Notes under the pieces: model-generated
Databases searched by the model: none
What the model saw: the letters and a program-made list of their open reading frames with translations, nothing else
Told to the model about the DNA's origin: nothing
Part shown: positions 1-7,394 of the stretch, in pieces
Position numbering within the stretch: the stretch's first letter is position 1
Layout: every line of letters starts with the position of its first letter
From: CAZYTO01 sp964650405
Lineage (GTDB): Bacteria > Acidobacteriota > Thermoanaerobaculia > Gp7-AA8
Assembly: GCA_964650405.1 (NCBI GenBank)
Contig: CAZYTO010000069.1
Span: 1 to 20,952 of the forward strand
Direction: 5' to 3'
DNA: 20,952 bases
Translations under genes and position numbers: made by a program

Positions 1-68
1 CGTTTACGCCGAGCTACCGCGGCTTCGATATTTTCGGCTCCAGCACGGCGGTCGGCACCACGGCGTAA
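1..68 (+). CDS. C-terminal end of an unidentified protein (partial)
   Basis: In the frame starting at base 3 the sequence reads FTPSYRGFDIFGSSTAVGTTA followed by TAA at 66-68. Nearly every codon ends in G or C, as in the confirmed genes of this window, which supports real coding. The gene begins before the window. I do not recognise the family from 21 residues. Confidence 0.4.
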   Translation, partial: FTPSYRGFDIFGSSTAVGTTA

Positions 69-146
69 TCGCAGGCCGCCATCGCCCTGCATCAGCCGCC
101 CAGCACCCCGCCGCGGTCCACCCACGGGGGAAGAGGTGGCCACAAC

Positions 147-541
147 CGGCCCCCCGTCTCCGCCTGGCGGGCAGGCAGGACGGGGTCACATCTTCCCTCC
201 GCGTTCTCCGCGCCTCCGCGTGAGCGCCTCCGCGTGAGCGGCGGGGGTCACATCTCCATCACGCTGTCCACCAACGAGCGAAGATGTGACCCCACCCGGC
301 CCCCCGTCTCCGCGTGGCGGGCAGGCAGGACGGGGTCACATCTTCCCTCCGCGTTCTCCGCGCCTCCGCGTGAGCGCCTCCGCGTGAGCGGCGGCGGGGT
401 CACAGCTCCATCACGCTGTCCACCAACGAGCGAAGATGTGACCCCACCCGGCCCCCCGCGCCTCCGCGTGAGCGTCTCCGCGTGAACGGCGGGGGTCACA
501 TCTCCATCACGCTGTCCATCAACAAACGAAGGTGTGACCCC
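147..541. repeat. About 150-bp tandem repeat, 2.6 copies, with GGGGTCACATCT inverted motifs
   Basis: A unit beginning CCGGCCCCCCG starts near 147, 296 and 448. The first two copies are about 150 and 152 bp. The third lacks the middle part and ends at about 541. Each unit contains degenerate CTCCGCG runs and a pair of opposed motifs, GGGGTCACATCT and AGATGTGACCCC, about 27 nt apart (for example 243-293 and 491-541). Further single motifs lie at 181-194, 331-344, 569-580 and 603-611. Open frames across it are translations of the repeat and not genes. Short palindromes of this sort are often mobilised by REP-associated tyrosine transposases, but no transposase gene is present here. Confidence 0.85.
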
Positions 542-678
542 ACCACCTCTTGGATACGCCTTGAATAGAAGATGTGACCCCATTCCTCGCCTGACGCCGA
601 ACTGTGACCCCTCCTGGCCTGACCCGCCCCTGTCCGCAGGCCGCGCGCCCGTTGTAGATCCTTCCCCGCTCCGCGCTT

Positions 679-684
679 CATAAT
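679..684 (+). promoter_or_regulatory. Candidate -10 element of the permease gene
   Basis: CATAAT (5 of 6 to TATAAT) ends only 6 nt before the ATG at 691. No Shine-Dalgarno sequence and no convincing -35 is visible. Transcription should start at or next to the ATG, giving a leaderless message. Confidence 0.45.
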
Positions 685-690
685 CGCCCC

Positions 691-2001
691 ATGGGTTTCT
701 TCGATGTCGCAGCCCGCGGCTCCTCGGTACGAACGGAGATCACGGCCGGCCTCTCCACGTTCCTGGCCGTGGCCTACATCATCGTGGTCAATCCGGCCAT
801 CCTGAAGGCGGCCGGGCTGCCGGTGGGAGCCAGCACGGTGGCCACCATCTGCGTGGCGGCGGTGGGGACGCTGCTCATGGGCCTGGTAGCGAACCGGCCC
901 ATCGCCGTGGCGCCGTACATGGGAGAAAACGCCTTCATCGCCTTCGGCCTGGCGGCGTTGGGCATCACCTGGCAGCAGCGCCTGGGCGCCGTGTTCCTGG
1001 GTGGCCTCGTCTTCCTGGTCATCTCGCTGGCCGGGTTGCGGGCCTGGCTGGCCAACGCCATCTCGCCCAGCCTCAAGTTCAGCTTCGCCGCGGGCATCGG
1101 GCTCTTTCTCGCCTTCATCGGCCTCAACGAGACCGGGATCGTGACCGCCGGAACGGGCGTGCCGGTGCGGATCGGCGACCTGCACAGCAGCGAGGTGTTG
1201 CTGGCCATCGCCGGATTCGTGGTGATCATGGTCCTGCTGCAGCGGCGGGTGCGGGGCGCGATCCTCATCGGGATGGTGGCCACGGCCCTGGCCGGCATCG
1301 CCCTCGGCCTGGGCCATGCGCCGCGGGCCATCGTGGCCATGCCCTTCCGCGGCGACCTGAGCCTGGCCCCCATCGCCCTGCAACTCGACATCCCCGGCGT
1401 GCTCAAGCTGTCATTCCTCCCCGTCCTGCTCACTCTCTTCCTCATGAGCTTCCTGGACACCCTGGGCACGCTGGTGGGGGTGGGCGCGGCGGGCGGAATG
1501 CTCGACGAGCAGGGCAACTTCCCCGGCATCGAAAAGCCGATGATCGTGGACGCCCTGGCCTGCACGCTCAGCGGCCTGCTGGGTACCTCCACCAGCGGCG
1601 CCTACATCGAGTCGGCCGTGGGGATCCGGGACGGGGCGCGCACGGGGCTGGCGGCCATCACCACGGCGGCCATGTTCACCGTCTCGCTCTTCTGCATTCC
1701 GCTGGTCGAGCCGCTGCAGCAGCTCCGCTTCGCCTACGGCCCGGCCCTCATCGCCGTGGGCGCGCTGATGCTCGACACCGTCCGAGGCATCGACTTCGCG
1801 GACGTGACCGAGCTCGTCCCTGCCTTCGCCACGATCGCCATGATGGCCTTCACCTACAACATCGCCAACGGCCTCACCGCCGGCCTGGTGCTCCACCCGG
1901 TGATGAAAGTCCTGGCCGGCCGGCCCCGCGAGGTCAAGGCCGGCTCCGTGGCCCTGGCCCTGCTGTGCGTCATCTACTACGCCTTCGGCCTGCCGCACTG
2001 A
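691..2001 (+). CDS. NCS2 family purine permease (AzgA/PbuG-like)
   Basis: This 436-residue inner-membrane protein belongs to the nucleobase-cation symporter-2 superfamily, AzgA branch, which imports hypoxanthine, guanine, adenine or xanthine with protons. The N-terminus has the family signature FLAVAYIIVVNPAIL. It is followed by the substrate-site loop APYMGENAFIAFGL; most relatives have a variant of MGLNAFF here. Near residues 250-310 is SFLDTLGTLVGVGAAGGMLD followed by LLGTSTSGAYIESAVGI, both diagnostic. Hydrophobic segments fill the protein, and the length matches the family (about 430-450). Nothing in the neighbourhood fixes which purine is carried. It stands 60 nt before the cytochrome gene, which has its own promoter-like hexamer, so the two need not be cotranscribed. 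Confidence 0.92.
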   Translation: MGFFDVAARGSSVRTEITAGLSTFLAVAYIIVVNPAILKAAGLPVGASTVATICVAAVGTLLMGLVANRPIAVAPYMGENAFIAFGLAALGITWQQRLGAVFLGGLVFLVISLAGLRAWLANAISPSLKFSFAAGIGLFLAFIGLNETGIVTAGTGVPVRIGDLHSSEVLLAIAGFVVIMVLLQRRVRGAILIGMVATALAGIALGLGHAPRAIVAMPFRGDLSLAPIALQLDIPGVLKLSFLPVLLTLFLMSFLDTLGTLVGVGAAGGMLDEQGNFPGIEKPMIVDALACTLSGLLGTSTSGAYIESAVGIRDGARTGLAAITTAAMFTVSLFCIPLVEPLQQLRFAYGPALIAVGALMLDTVRGIDFADVTELVPAFATIAMMAFTYNIANGLTAGLVLHPVMKVLAGRPREVKAGSVALALLCVIYYAFGLPH

Positions 2002-2047
2002 ACGCCCCAAGGCCGCGAAGAGTCACAACTTTCGGCACCGGTTTGGC

Positions 2048-2053
2048 TATGAT
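2048..2053 (+). promoter_or_regulatory. Candidate -10 element of the cytochrome gene
   Basis: TATGAT (5 of 6 to consensus) ends 8 nt before the ATG at 2062. There is no Shine-Dalgarno sequence between them. A start 7 nt downstream would fall within 1-2 nt of the ATG. No clear -35 is seen. Confidence 0.45.
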
Positions 2054-2061
2054 TCCGCGCC

Positions 2062-3105
2062 ATGCGAAACGCCGCCTTGATCGCCCTCTCCCTCCTCTTG
2101 TGCCTGCCGCTGGCCGCGGAGCAGATGAACGTGAAGGAGCTCACCGGTCTCTCGGACTTCGAGCTCGTCCGCGCCATGCAGGAAATGTCCGCCAGCCTCG
2201 GCGTGAACTGCGATTTCTGCCATGCGCGGAAAGGCAATGATCTCGACTTCACGAGCGACGAGAAGCACGAGAAGAAGACCGCCCGCGAGATGATCGCCAT
2301 GACCAAGGCCGCGAACGCCAGCACGTTCAACGGCCACGCCACGGTCTCCTGCTACACCTGCCATCGCGGCAAGGAGTCGCCGACCGGTCTCGTGCCGCTG
2401 CCCGTCGAGCCCCCGGCCCCGGCAGCCGCCGAGGCGAAGGAAGCGGGCGAAAAGCCGGTCCTGCCTTCAGTAGAAGACATCGTGAAGAAGTACGCCGCCG
2501 CGATCGGCGACTCGGAGCGCTGGGCCAGCCTCCAGGCCAAGGGCACGCGCGAGTCCCTGGACGGCAAGCAGACCGCACCGTTCGAGATGCAGGTGAGCCA
2601 CGGCAAGTTCCACGCCGTCTCCGAGAGCCCGCGCGGCAAGATGGAGCAGGTCGTCTCGGGAGACGAAGGCTGGATGAAGGGCGGCCCCGAGCCGCGCCCC
2701 ATGAACGCCAATGACCTGGCCCGCTTCCGCTACCAGGCCGGCGCCTTCGCGCCTGTCGAGCCGAAGGAGATCAACACCGACCCGAAGGGCTCGCGCGTCA
2801 TCCGCAAGGAGAAGCTCGGCGAGAAGGAAACCTGGCTCCTCTTCTCCGTGATCGATTCGAAGTCGCGCCAGCGCCTGTACTTCGACACCACCACTGGACT
2901 GCTCGTGCGACGCATCGTCCTCAACGAGTCGCCCGTCGGCACCATCCCCTCGCAGACGGACTACGACGACTGGAAGGACGCCGGCGGCACGAAGTATCCA
3001 TTCGTCGTGAAGTGGTCCTCGCCCGACGCGCGAAACTCCGCCGTCCGCAAGTACAGTGAAGTGGCAGCCGGCGCGAAGATCGACGAGAAGGTGTTCGCGA
3101 AGTAG
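2062..3105 (+). CDS. Exported di-heme PRC-type cytochrome c with LolA-like C-terminal domain
   Basis: This is a 347-residue protein. Residues 1-19 form a Sec signal peptide (MRNAALIALSLLLCLPLAA). Residues 20-110 resemble the photosynthetic reaction centre cytochrome c subunit family: a helix FELVRAMQEMSASLGVNC leads into heme motif CDFCH (50-54), then methionines that could be the axial ligand (M77/M80), then heme motif CYTCH (97-101). The reaction-centre subunit itself has four hemes; two-heme single-repeat versions are common in non-phototrophic Acidobacteriota. A Pro/Ala/Glu linker (about 115-140) joins a C-terminal region of about 200 residues rich in beta strands, with features such as LYFDTTTGLLVRR and YPFVVKW, which look like the LolA/outer-membrane lipoprotein-sorting fold. 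It should act in the periplasm in electron transfer. Partners and the role of the C-terminal domain are unknown. Confidence 0.85.
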   Translation: MRNAALIALSLLLCLPLAAEQMNVKELTGLSDFELVRAMQEMSASLGVNCDFCHARKGNDLDFTSDEKHEKKTAREMIAMTKAANASTFNGHATVSCYTCHRGKESPTGLVPLPVEPPAPAAAEAKEAGEKPVLPSVEDIVKKYAAAIGDSERWASLQAKGTRESLDGKQTAPFEMQVSHGKFHAVSESPRGKMEQVVSGDEGWMKGGPEPRPMNANDLARFRYQAGAFAPVEPKEINTDPKGSRVIRKEKLGEKETWLLFSVIDSKSRQRLYFDTTTGLLVRRIVLNESPVGTIPSQTDYDDWKDAGGTKYPFVVKWSSPDARNSAVRKYSEVAAGAKIDEKVFAK

Positions 3106-3158
3106 GTACGAGGTTACGCGGTTACGAGGTTACGCGGTTACGAGGTTGCGGGGTTGCG
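3106..3158. repeat. 16-bp tandem repeat directly after the cytochrome stop codon
   Basis: Units of GTTACGAGGTTACGCG repeat about 3.3 times with slight decay (3106-3120, 3121-3136, 3137-3152, partial 3153-3158). It begins on the first base after the TAG stop. No function can be read from it. Confidence 0.85.
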
Positions 3159-3170
3159 TTCTCAAGAACC

Positions 3171-3240
3171 GTCACGCGGAGGCGCGGAGGATGCGGAGAA
3201 GAAAACTCAATCCTCCGCGATCTCCGCGTCTCCGCGTGAC
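3171..3240. repeat. Long inverted repeat of CTCCGCG units (hairpin) between convergent genes
   Basis: The left arm begins GTCACGCGGAGGCGCGGAG and the right arm ends CTCCGCGTCTCCGCGTGAC. The arms are about 28 nt, nearly complementary, around a 13-nt A-rich loop. The hairpin lies between the converging cytochrome and leuD genes and may halt transcription from either side, although it has no U-tract. A relative occurs at 13880-13971 and degenerate copies lie in 196-240, 346-390 and 458-486. From 3241 to 3331 I see nothing recognisable. Confidence 0.75.
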
Positions 3241-3331
3241 CCGTCCCCTGGTCGTTTCTCCAGGGATCGAGCCTGCGGTTGTCGGAGATGCCACGCTTTG
3301 ACGCTTCGCTCCTCCAGCCCACCGGCCACGC

Positions 3332-3865
3332 TCAGCGTAAACGGAGCTCGTAGCGCGCGATCTCAGCTTCATGCCTTAGCGTCAGCTCGATCTCGTCGAG
3401 GCCTTCGAGGAGGCGCTGCCGCTCGAACGCGCCGATCGTGAACGGGACCGTCCGCGTGCCGCGGATCTCGCAGCGCTCGAGGTCCACCGTCAGCTCGCGT
3501 TGTGCCGCCAGCTCCGCGACGGTCGCTTCGGCGAGGCGCACGGTGAGGATGCCGTTGTTCACGCAGTTCGAGGCGAAGATGTCGGCGAAGGACGAGGCGA
3601 TGATCACGCGGAAGCCGGCGTCCTGCAGCGCCCACACGGCGTGCTCCCGGGACGAACCGCAGCCGAAGTTGCGCCCAGTGACGAGAATCGATGCGCCTGC
3701 GGTCAGGGCGAACCCGGGATCGGAGCGCCAGTTGTAGAAGAGCGTGGCGCCGAACCCGGCCCGCTCGATCCGCTTGAGGAACTGCTTGGGAACGATCTGG
3801 TCGGTGTCGACGTCGTTGCGCGGCAGCGACGCCACGAGGCCGGTCTCCACGCGAAACGCTTTCAT
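3332..3865 (-). CDS. leuD: 3-isopropylmalate dehydratase small subunit
   Basis: LeuD completes the isopropylmalate isomerase active site with LeuC and converts 2-isopropylmalate to 3-isopropylmalate in leucine synthesis. The 177-residue product has the family blocks NDVDTDQIVPKQFL (residues 17-30), GFGATLFYNWR (38-47), NFGCGSSREHAVWAL (66-80, the substrate-binding loop), FADIFASNCVNNGIL and FTIGAFERQRLLEGLDEI. The start at 3865 was chosen because its ATG overlaps the stop of the leuB-leuC gene (ATGA) and a GGAG lies 7 nt upstream. An open frame continues further upstream but only overlaps leuC out of phase. At 177 residues it is shorter than the usual 200 or so; the stretch between YNWR and GASILVTG is compact. 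It is the last gene of the operon. Confidence 0.95.
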   Translation of the reverse strand: MKAFRVETGLVASLPRNDVDTDQIVPKQFLKRIERAGFGATLFYNWRSDPGFALTAGASILVTGRNFGCGSSREHAVWALQDAGFRVIIASSFADIFASNCVNNGILTVRLAEATVAELAAQRELTVDLERCEIRGTRTVPFTIGAFERQRLLEGLDEIELTLRHEAEIARYELRLR

Positions 3866-6213
3866 CGGTAGCTCCAGTCGCGAATGTCCACGAAGCGGCC
3901 GGCGATCGCGGCGGCGGCGGCCATGGGCGGACTGACGAGGTGCGTGCGGCCGCCCCTCCCCTGCCGCCCTTCGAAGTTGCGGTTGCTCGTCGAGGCGCAG
4001 CGCTGCCCCGGTTCGAGGACGTCGGCGTTCATGGCCAGGCACATCGAGCAGCCGGGCTCCCGCCACTCGAACCCCGCCTCGCGGAAGATACGATCGAGCC
4101 CCTCCGCCTCGGCGGCACGTTTTACGCGCTGCGAGCCGGGGACGACCATGGCCTGGACGCTCGCGGCCACGCGGTATCCGCGGGCGATGCGCGCGGCGAA
4201 GCGCAGGTCCTCGATGCGTGCGTTCGTGCACGAGCCGATGAACACGCGGTCGACGGCGATGGCCTCGACGGGCGTGCCCGGCCGGAGGGCCATGTAGTCG
4301 AGCGCGCGTTGCATCGTTTCATCCGCCGGCTCGGGCACGTGGCCGGTGACCGGCACGACCATCCCAGGCGTCGTTCCCCACGTGACCTGAGGGGCGATGG
4401 CCGCCGCATCAACGGTCACGACCGCGTCGAACGGCGCGCCTTCGTCCGTCTGCAGGTCGATCGGCGCCATCTTCAGATACGCAAACGTCGTTTCGTCCGG
4501 CGCGACCATCCCCGCTCGCGCTCCTGCTTCGATACTCATGTTGCACAGCGTCATCCGCGCTTCCATCGACATGGCCCGCACCGCCCGTCCCGTGTACTCG
4601 ATGACGTGCCCGGCGGCGCCGCCCGGGCCGATACGCCCGATCACGGCCAGCGCGATGTCCTTGGCCGTCACGCCGGGCGCGACGTCGCCCGTGAGGTCGA
4701 TCCTCATGGCCCGCGGTTTCGTCTGCGGCAGGCACTGCGCGGCCAGGACGTGCTCGACCTCCGACGTGCCGATGCCGAACGCCAGCGCCCCGAACGCGCC
4801 GTGCGTCGACGTGTGGCTGTCGCCGCAGACGATGGTCATACCCGGCCGGGTGAGCCCCAGCTCGGGCCCGATCACGTGCACGATCCCCTGGTCGGGCGAG
4901 TCGATGTCATGAAGGGTGATGCCAAACTGCGCGCAGTTCGCGCGCAGCGCTGCGATCTGCGTCGCCGCCAGCGGGTCGTCGATGCGGCTGCGGTCGAGCG
5001 TCGGGACGTTGTGATCGACCGTGGCCACGGTGAGATCCGGACGCCGCACTGTCCGGCCTGCCGCGCGCAGCCCCTCGAACGCCTGCGGCGAGGTGACCTC
5101 GTGGACGAGATGAAGGTCGATGTAGAGCAGGGGCGAACCGTCCTCCGGCTGGCAGACGACGTGGGCGTCCCACAGCTTGTCGAGCAGCGTGCGCGGCTTA
5201 GCGTGTTCCCGCGTCGGAGCGCCAGCCGGAGCGAGAGGAGGAGCGAGGCTCTCGAGAATCAACGTTCCGAACTGGCGCGTGCCTGCGGAGCCGCCGAGGT
5301 CGCGCGTCTTGTGTCCCGCGGCCAACACCTGCTCGATGGCCGTCTCGACGGCGCGAGCCTCGGCCTCCAGTTTCGCCGTGTGCCGCAGCAGCATCGCCGC
5401 CGAGGCGATGGCCCCGATGGGGTTGGCCGCGTCGTGTCCGGCCAGGTCCGGCGCGGAGCCGTGCACGGGCTCGTAGAGATCGACCGTGCCTCCGATCGTC
5501 GCCGACGGCAGCAGTCCCAGCGAGCCGGCCAGCGTGGCCGCCTCGTCCGAGAGGATGTCGCGGAACAGGTTCTCGTGGACGATGACGTCGAACCGGCCCG
5601 GATCGGGGATGAGGTACATGGCGCAGGCATCGACGTAGACGTGATCGAGCGCGACGTCCGAATAGTCGCCCCCGACGCGGGTGACCACCTCGCGCCAGAG
5701 CTGCGAGGTCTCCAGCACGTTCGCCTTGTCCACCGACGTCAGCCTCCGCCCGCGGAGGCGGGCCAGGTCGAAGGCCACACGCGCCACGCGCTCGACCTCG
5801 GAGGCCGAATAGCGCATGGTGTTGAACGCCTCGTCCCGCGTCCGGCCGCGCGGCTCGCCGAAGTACAACCCGCCGAGTAGCTCGCGGACGATCAGCAGCT
5901 TGCCCGCGGGCCGCAAGTTCGCGAATCCACCCAGCGCCTTGCGCAGCGCCAGGAGCGCGGCCTCGGGAATGCCAGGCAGGTCCGGCGCGCCGACGGCGCC
6001 GAGCAGCACGGCGTCCGAGGCGAGACAGGCGTCGAGCGTGGCACGCGGCAGCGCCTGGCCGTGACGCGATACGGCCACCGCGCCGATGTCTCTCTCATCG
6101 AACGTGAACTCGTGCCCGAAGCGCGACGCGATCGCTTCGAGCACCCGCACGGCCTCGCGGGTGACTTCGGGGCCGATGCCGTCGCCGGGAAGAACGGTGA
6201 TCTTGAGTTTCAT
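3862..6213 (-). CDS. leuBC: Fused 3-isopropylmalate dehydrogenase / isopropylmalate dehydratase large subunit
   Basis: One 783-residue frame encodes two enzymes that act consecutively. Residues 1-323 are LeuB: LPGDGIGPEV, LRK..GGFANLRPA (substrate Arg R101), IVREL (R110), Y117 in GGLYFGEPRG, SVDKANVLETSQLWR (K163), YVDACAM (D195), NLFRDILSDEAA (D219, D223) and EPVHGSAPD. Residues 324-341 are a Pro/Ala linker (APPLAPAGAP...). Residues 342-783 are full-length LeuC starting LLDKLWDAHVV, with CGDSHTSTHGAFG and the iron-sulphur cysteines C662 (FIGSCTN), C722 and C725 (EPGCSMC). No stop codon, ATG or GTG lies at the junction (5191-5244), so independent LeuC translation is unlikely. LeuB lacks 19 residues between R101 and R110 compared with Thermus LeuB (R104 and R132), and R218 replaces the conserved Gly before the metal-binding Asp. 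Both ends overlap their neighbours by ATGA. Confidence 0.93.
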   Translation of the reverse strand: MKLKITVLPGDGIGPEVTREAVRVLEAIASRFGHEFTFDERDIGAVAVSRHGQALPRATLDACLASDAVLLGAVGAPDLPGIPEAALLALRKALGGFANLRPAGKLLIVRELLGGLYFGEPRGRTRDEAFNTMRYSASEVERVARVAFDLARLRGRRLTSVDKANVLETSQLWREVVTRVGGDYSDVALDHVYVDACAMYLIPDPGRFDVIVHENLFRDILSDEAATLAGSLGLLPSATIGGTVDLYEPVHGSAPDLAGHDAANPIGAIASAAMLLRHTAKLEAEARAVETAIEQVLAAGHKTRDLGGSAGTRQFGTLILESLAPPLAPAGAPTREHAKPRTLLDKLWDAHVVCQPEDGSPLLYIDLHLVHEVTSPQAFEGLRAAGRTVRRPDLTVATVDHNVPTLDRSRIDDPLAATQIAALRANCAQFGITLHDIDSPDQGIVHVIGPELGLTRPGMTIVCGDSHTSTHGAFGALAFGIGTSEVEHVLAAQCLPQTKPRAMRIDLTGDVAPGVTAKDIALAVIGRIGPGGAAGHVIEYTGRAVRAMSMEARMTLCNMSIEAGARAGMVAPDETTFAYLKMAPIDLQTDEGAPFDAVVTVDAAAIAPQVTWGTTPGMVVPVTGHVPEPADETMQRALDYMALRPGTPVEAIAVDRVFIGSCTNARIEDLRFAARIARGYRVAASVQAMVVPGSQRVKRAAEAEGLDRIFREAGFEWREPGCSMCLAMNADVLEPGQRCASTSNRNFEGRQGRGGRTHLVSPPMAAAAAIAGRFVDIRDWSYR

Positions 6214-7394
6214 CGGGATGCCACACTCCTCACACTTCCCTGGGCGATGGCCAGCAGGTCCTGATCGTAGACGCGTTTCTTGCGGTCGGCGAGGGCGATG
6301 AACTGCGTGTAGGCGTCATCGAGCTCGCCGGGCGACAGTGCCGCGCCGAGCTCCTCGTAGCGCTTGGCCAGGGCGTGGCGCCCGGAGTGTTTGCCGAGGA
6401 CGATGCGCGTGGCCTCGGCGCCGACGGACTCGGGCGTCATGATCTCGTAGCAGAGCGGATTGCTCATCACGCCGTGCTGGTGGATCCCCGCCTCGTGGGC
6501 GAAGGCGTTGCGCCCGACGATGGCCTTGTTGGGCTGGACGGGACACTGGATGATCTCGGAGAGCAGCCGGCTGGTCGGATAGAGCTGCTCGGTCCGTACG
6601 TTCGTCGTGAACGGCAGCCGGTCGCCGCGGACAGCGCAGGCCATCACCACCTCTTCCAGTGCCGCGTTCCCGGCCCGCTCGCCGATGCCGTTGATCGTGC
6701 ACTCGGCCTGCGTCGCGCCCGCCTCCAGCCCGGCAATCGTGTTGGCCACGGCCAGACCGAGGTCGTTGTGACAGTGCACGCTCAGGGTGACCGGAGCGCC
6801 GCGCCGCGTGCCGGATGCCTCGCCGATGACGTTCCTCATCGCCCGAACCAGCTCGGCATAGTCGGGCGGCGTGGCGTAGCCGACCGTGTCCGGCACGTTT
6901 ATGACCGTGGCGCCGGCCTCGACGACGATGCGCACGATCTCCGAGAGGAAGCCAACGGCGCTGCGCGTGGCGTCCTCGGCGGAGAACTCCACTTCGTCGA
7001 CGTGCTTTCGCGCCAGCCGCACGGCGCGCTCGGCCATCTCCTTCACTTCCTCCCGGGTCTTGCGCAGCTTGAACTGCATGTGCAGATCGGAGGTGGCCAG
7101 GAAGATGTGCAGCCGCGGGCGCCGGGCCTGCTCGAGCGCGCGTGCAGCACAGACGATGTCGTCGTCCGCGGCGCGGCAGAGGGCGGCCACGCCGGCGCTC
7201 CGCACGGCGCGGGCAACTTCGCGCACTGCGTCGAAGTCGCCCTGCGAGGCCATGGGGAAGCCCGCTTCGATCACGTCGACGCCGAGGAGCTCGAGCCGCG
7301 GCGCGAGGCGCAGCTTCTCGGGAAGCGTCATGGAACAGCCGGGCGATTGCTCGCCGTCGCGAAGGGTGGTGTCGAAGACGGCGACGCGCGTCAT
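6210..7394 (-). CDS. leuA: 2-isopropylmalate synthase lacking the leucine-feedback domain
   Basis: LeuA condenses 2-oxoisovalerate with acetyl-CoA, the committed step to leucine. The catalytic TIM barrel is complete: FDTTLRDGEQSPGCSM (residues 7-22, metal Asp D8 or D13), the substrate region around EAGFP, VNVPDTVGY-like INVPDTVGYATP, metal-binding HCHND (207-211), and ECTINGIGERAGN. The accessory region continues through HEAGIHQHGV and GKHSGRHAL to RKKRVYDQDLLAIA. The protein stops at residue 394. Ordinary bacterial LeuA has about 510-520 residues and ends in a domain of about 130 residues that binds leucine. That domain is absent, and the stop codon overlaps the leuB start by ATGA, so no remnant follows. 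The HCHND context and operon favour LeuA over homocitrate or citramalate synthase. Confidence 0.93.
   Translation of the reverse strand: MTRVAVFDTTLRDGEQSPGCSMTLPEKLRLAPRLELLGVDVIEAGFPMASQGDFDAVREVARAVRSAGVAALCRAADDDIVCAARALEQARRPRLHIFLATSDLHMQFKLRKTREEVKEMAERAVRLARKHVDEVEFSAEDATRSAVGFLSEIVRIVVEAGATVINVPDTVGYATPPDYAELVRAMRNVIGEASGTRRGAPVTLSVHCHNDLGLAVANTIAGLEAGATQAECTINGIGERAGNAALEEVVMACAVRGDRLPFTTNVRTEQLYPTSRLLSEIIQCPVQPNKAIVGRNAFAHEAGIHQHGVMSNPLCYEIMTPESVGAEATRIVLGKHSGRHALAKRYEELGAALSPGELDDAYTQFIALADRKKRVYDQDLLAIAQGSVRSVASR

Noticed and set aside
147..541. CRISPR array
   Set aside because: The repeated unit is about 150 bp with no spacer-like variable segments, and there are no cas genes.
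496..1383. A 295-codon minus-strand frame over the permease start and the repeats
   Set aside because: It is antisense to the NCS2 permease; its end is a translation of the GGGGTCACA repeats and its composition (Gly, His, Gln, Arg) is not protein-like.
5191..5244. An internal start for a separate LeuC
   Set aside because: No ATG or GTG occurs in frame. The only TTG is within the LeuB C-terminus and has no Shine-Dalgarno sequence, and CTG in the linker also lacks one.
3940..5880. A 646-codon open frame on the plus strand opposite leuBC
   Set aside because: It is antisense to a gene with clear catalytic motifs, its translation is Arg/Ala/Pro-rich with no recognisable fold, and such frames are expected opposite GC-rich genes.
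6210..7394. Homocitrate or citramalate synthase instead of LeuA
   Set aside because: Length alone would fit NifV, but the conserved LeuA blocks (HCHNDLGLAVANT, INGIGERAGNAALEE) and the leuBCD neighbours favour isopropylmalate synthase.
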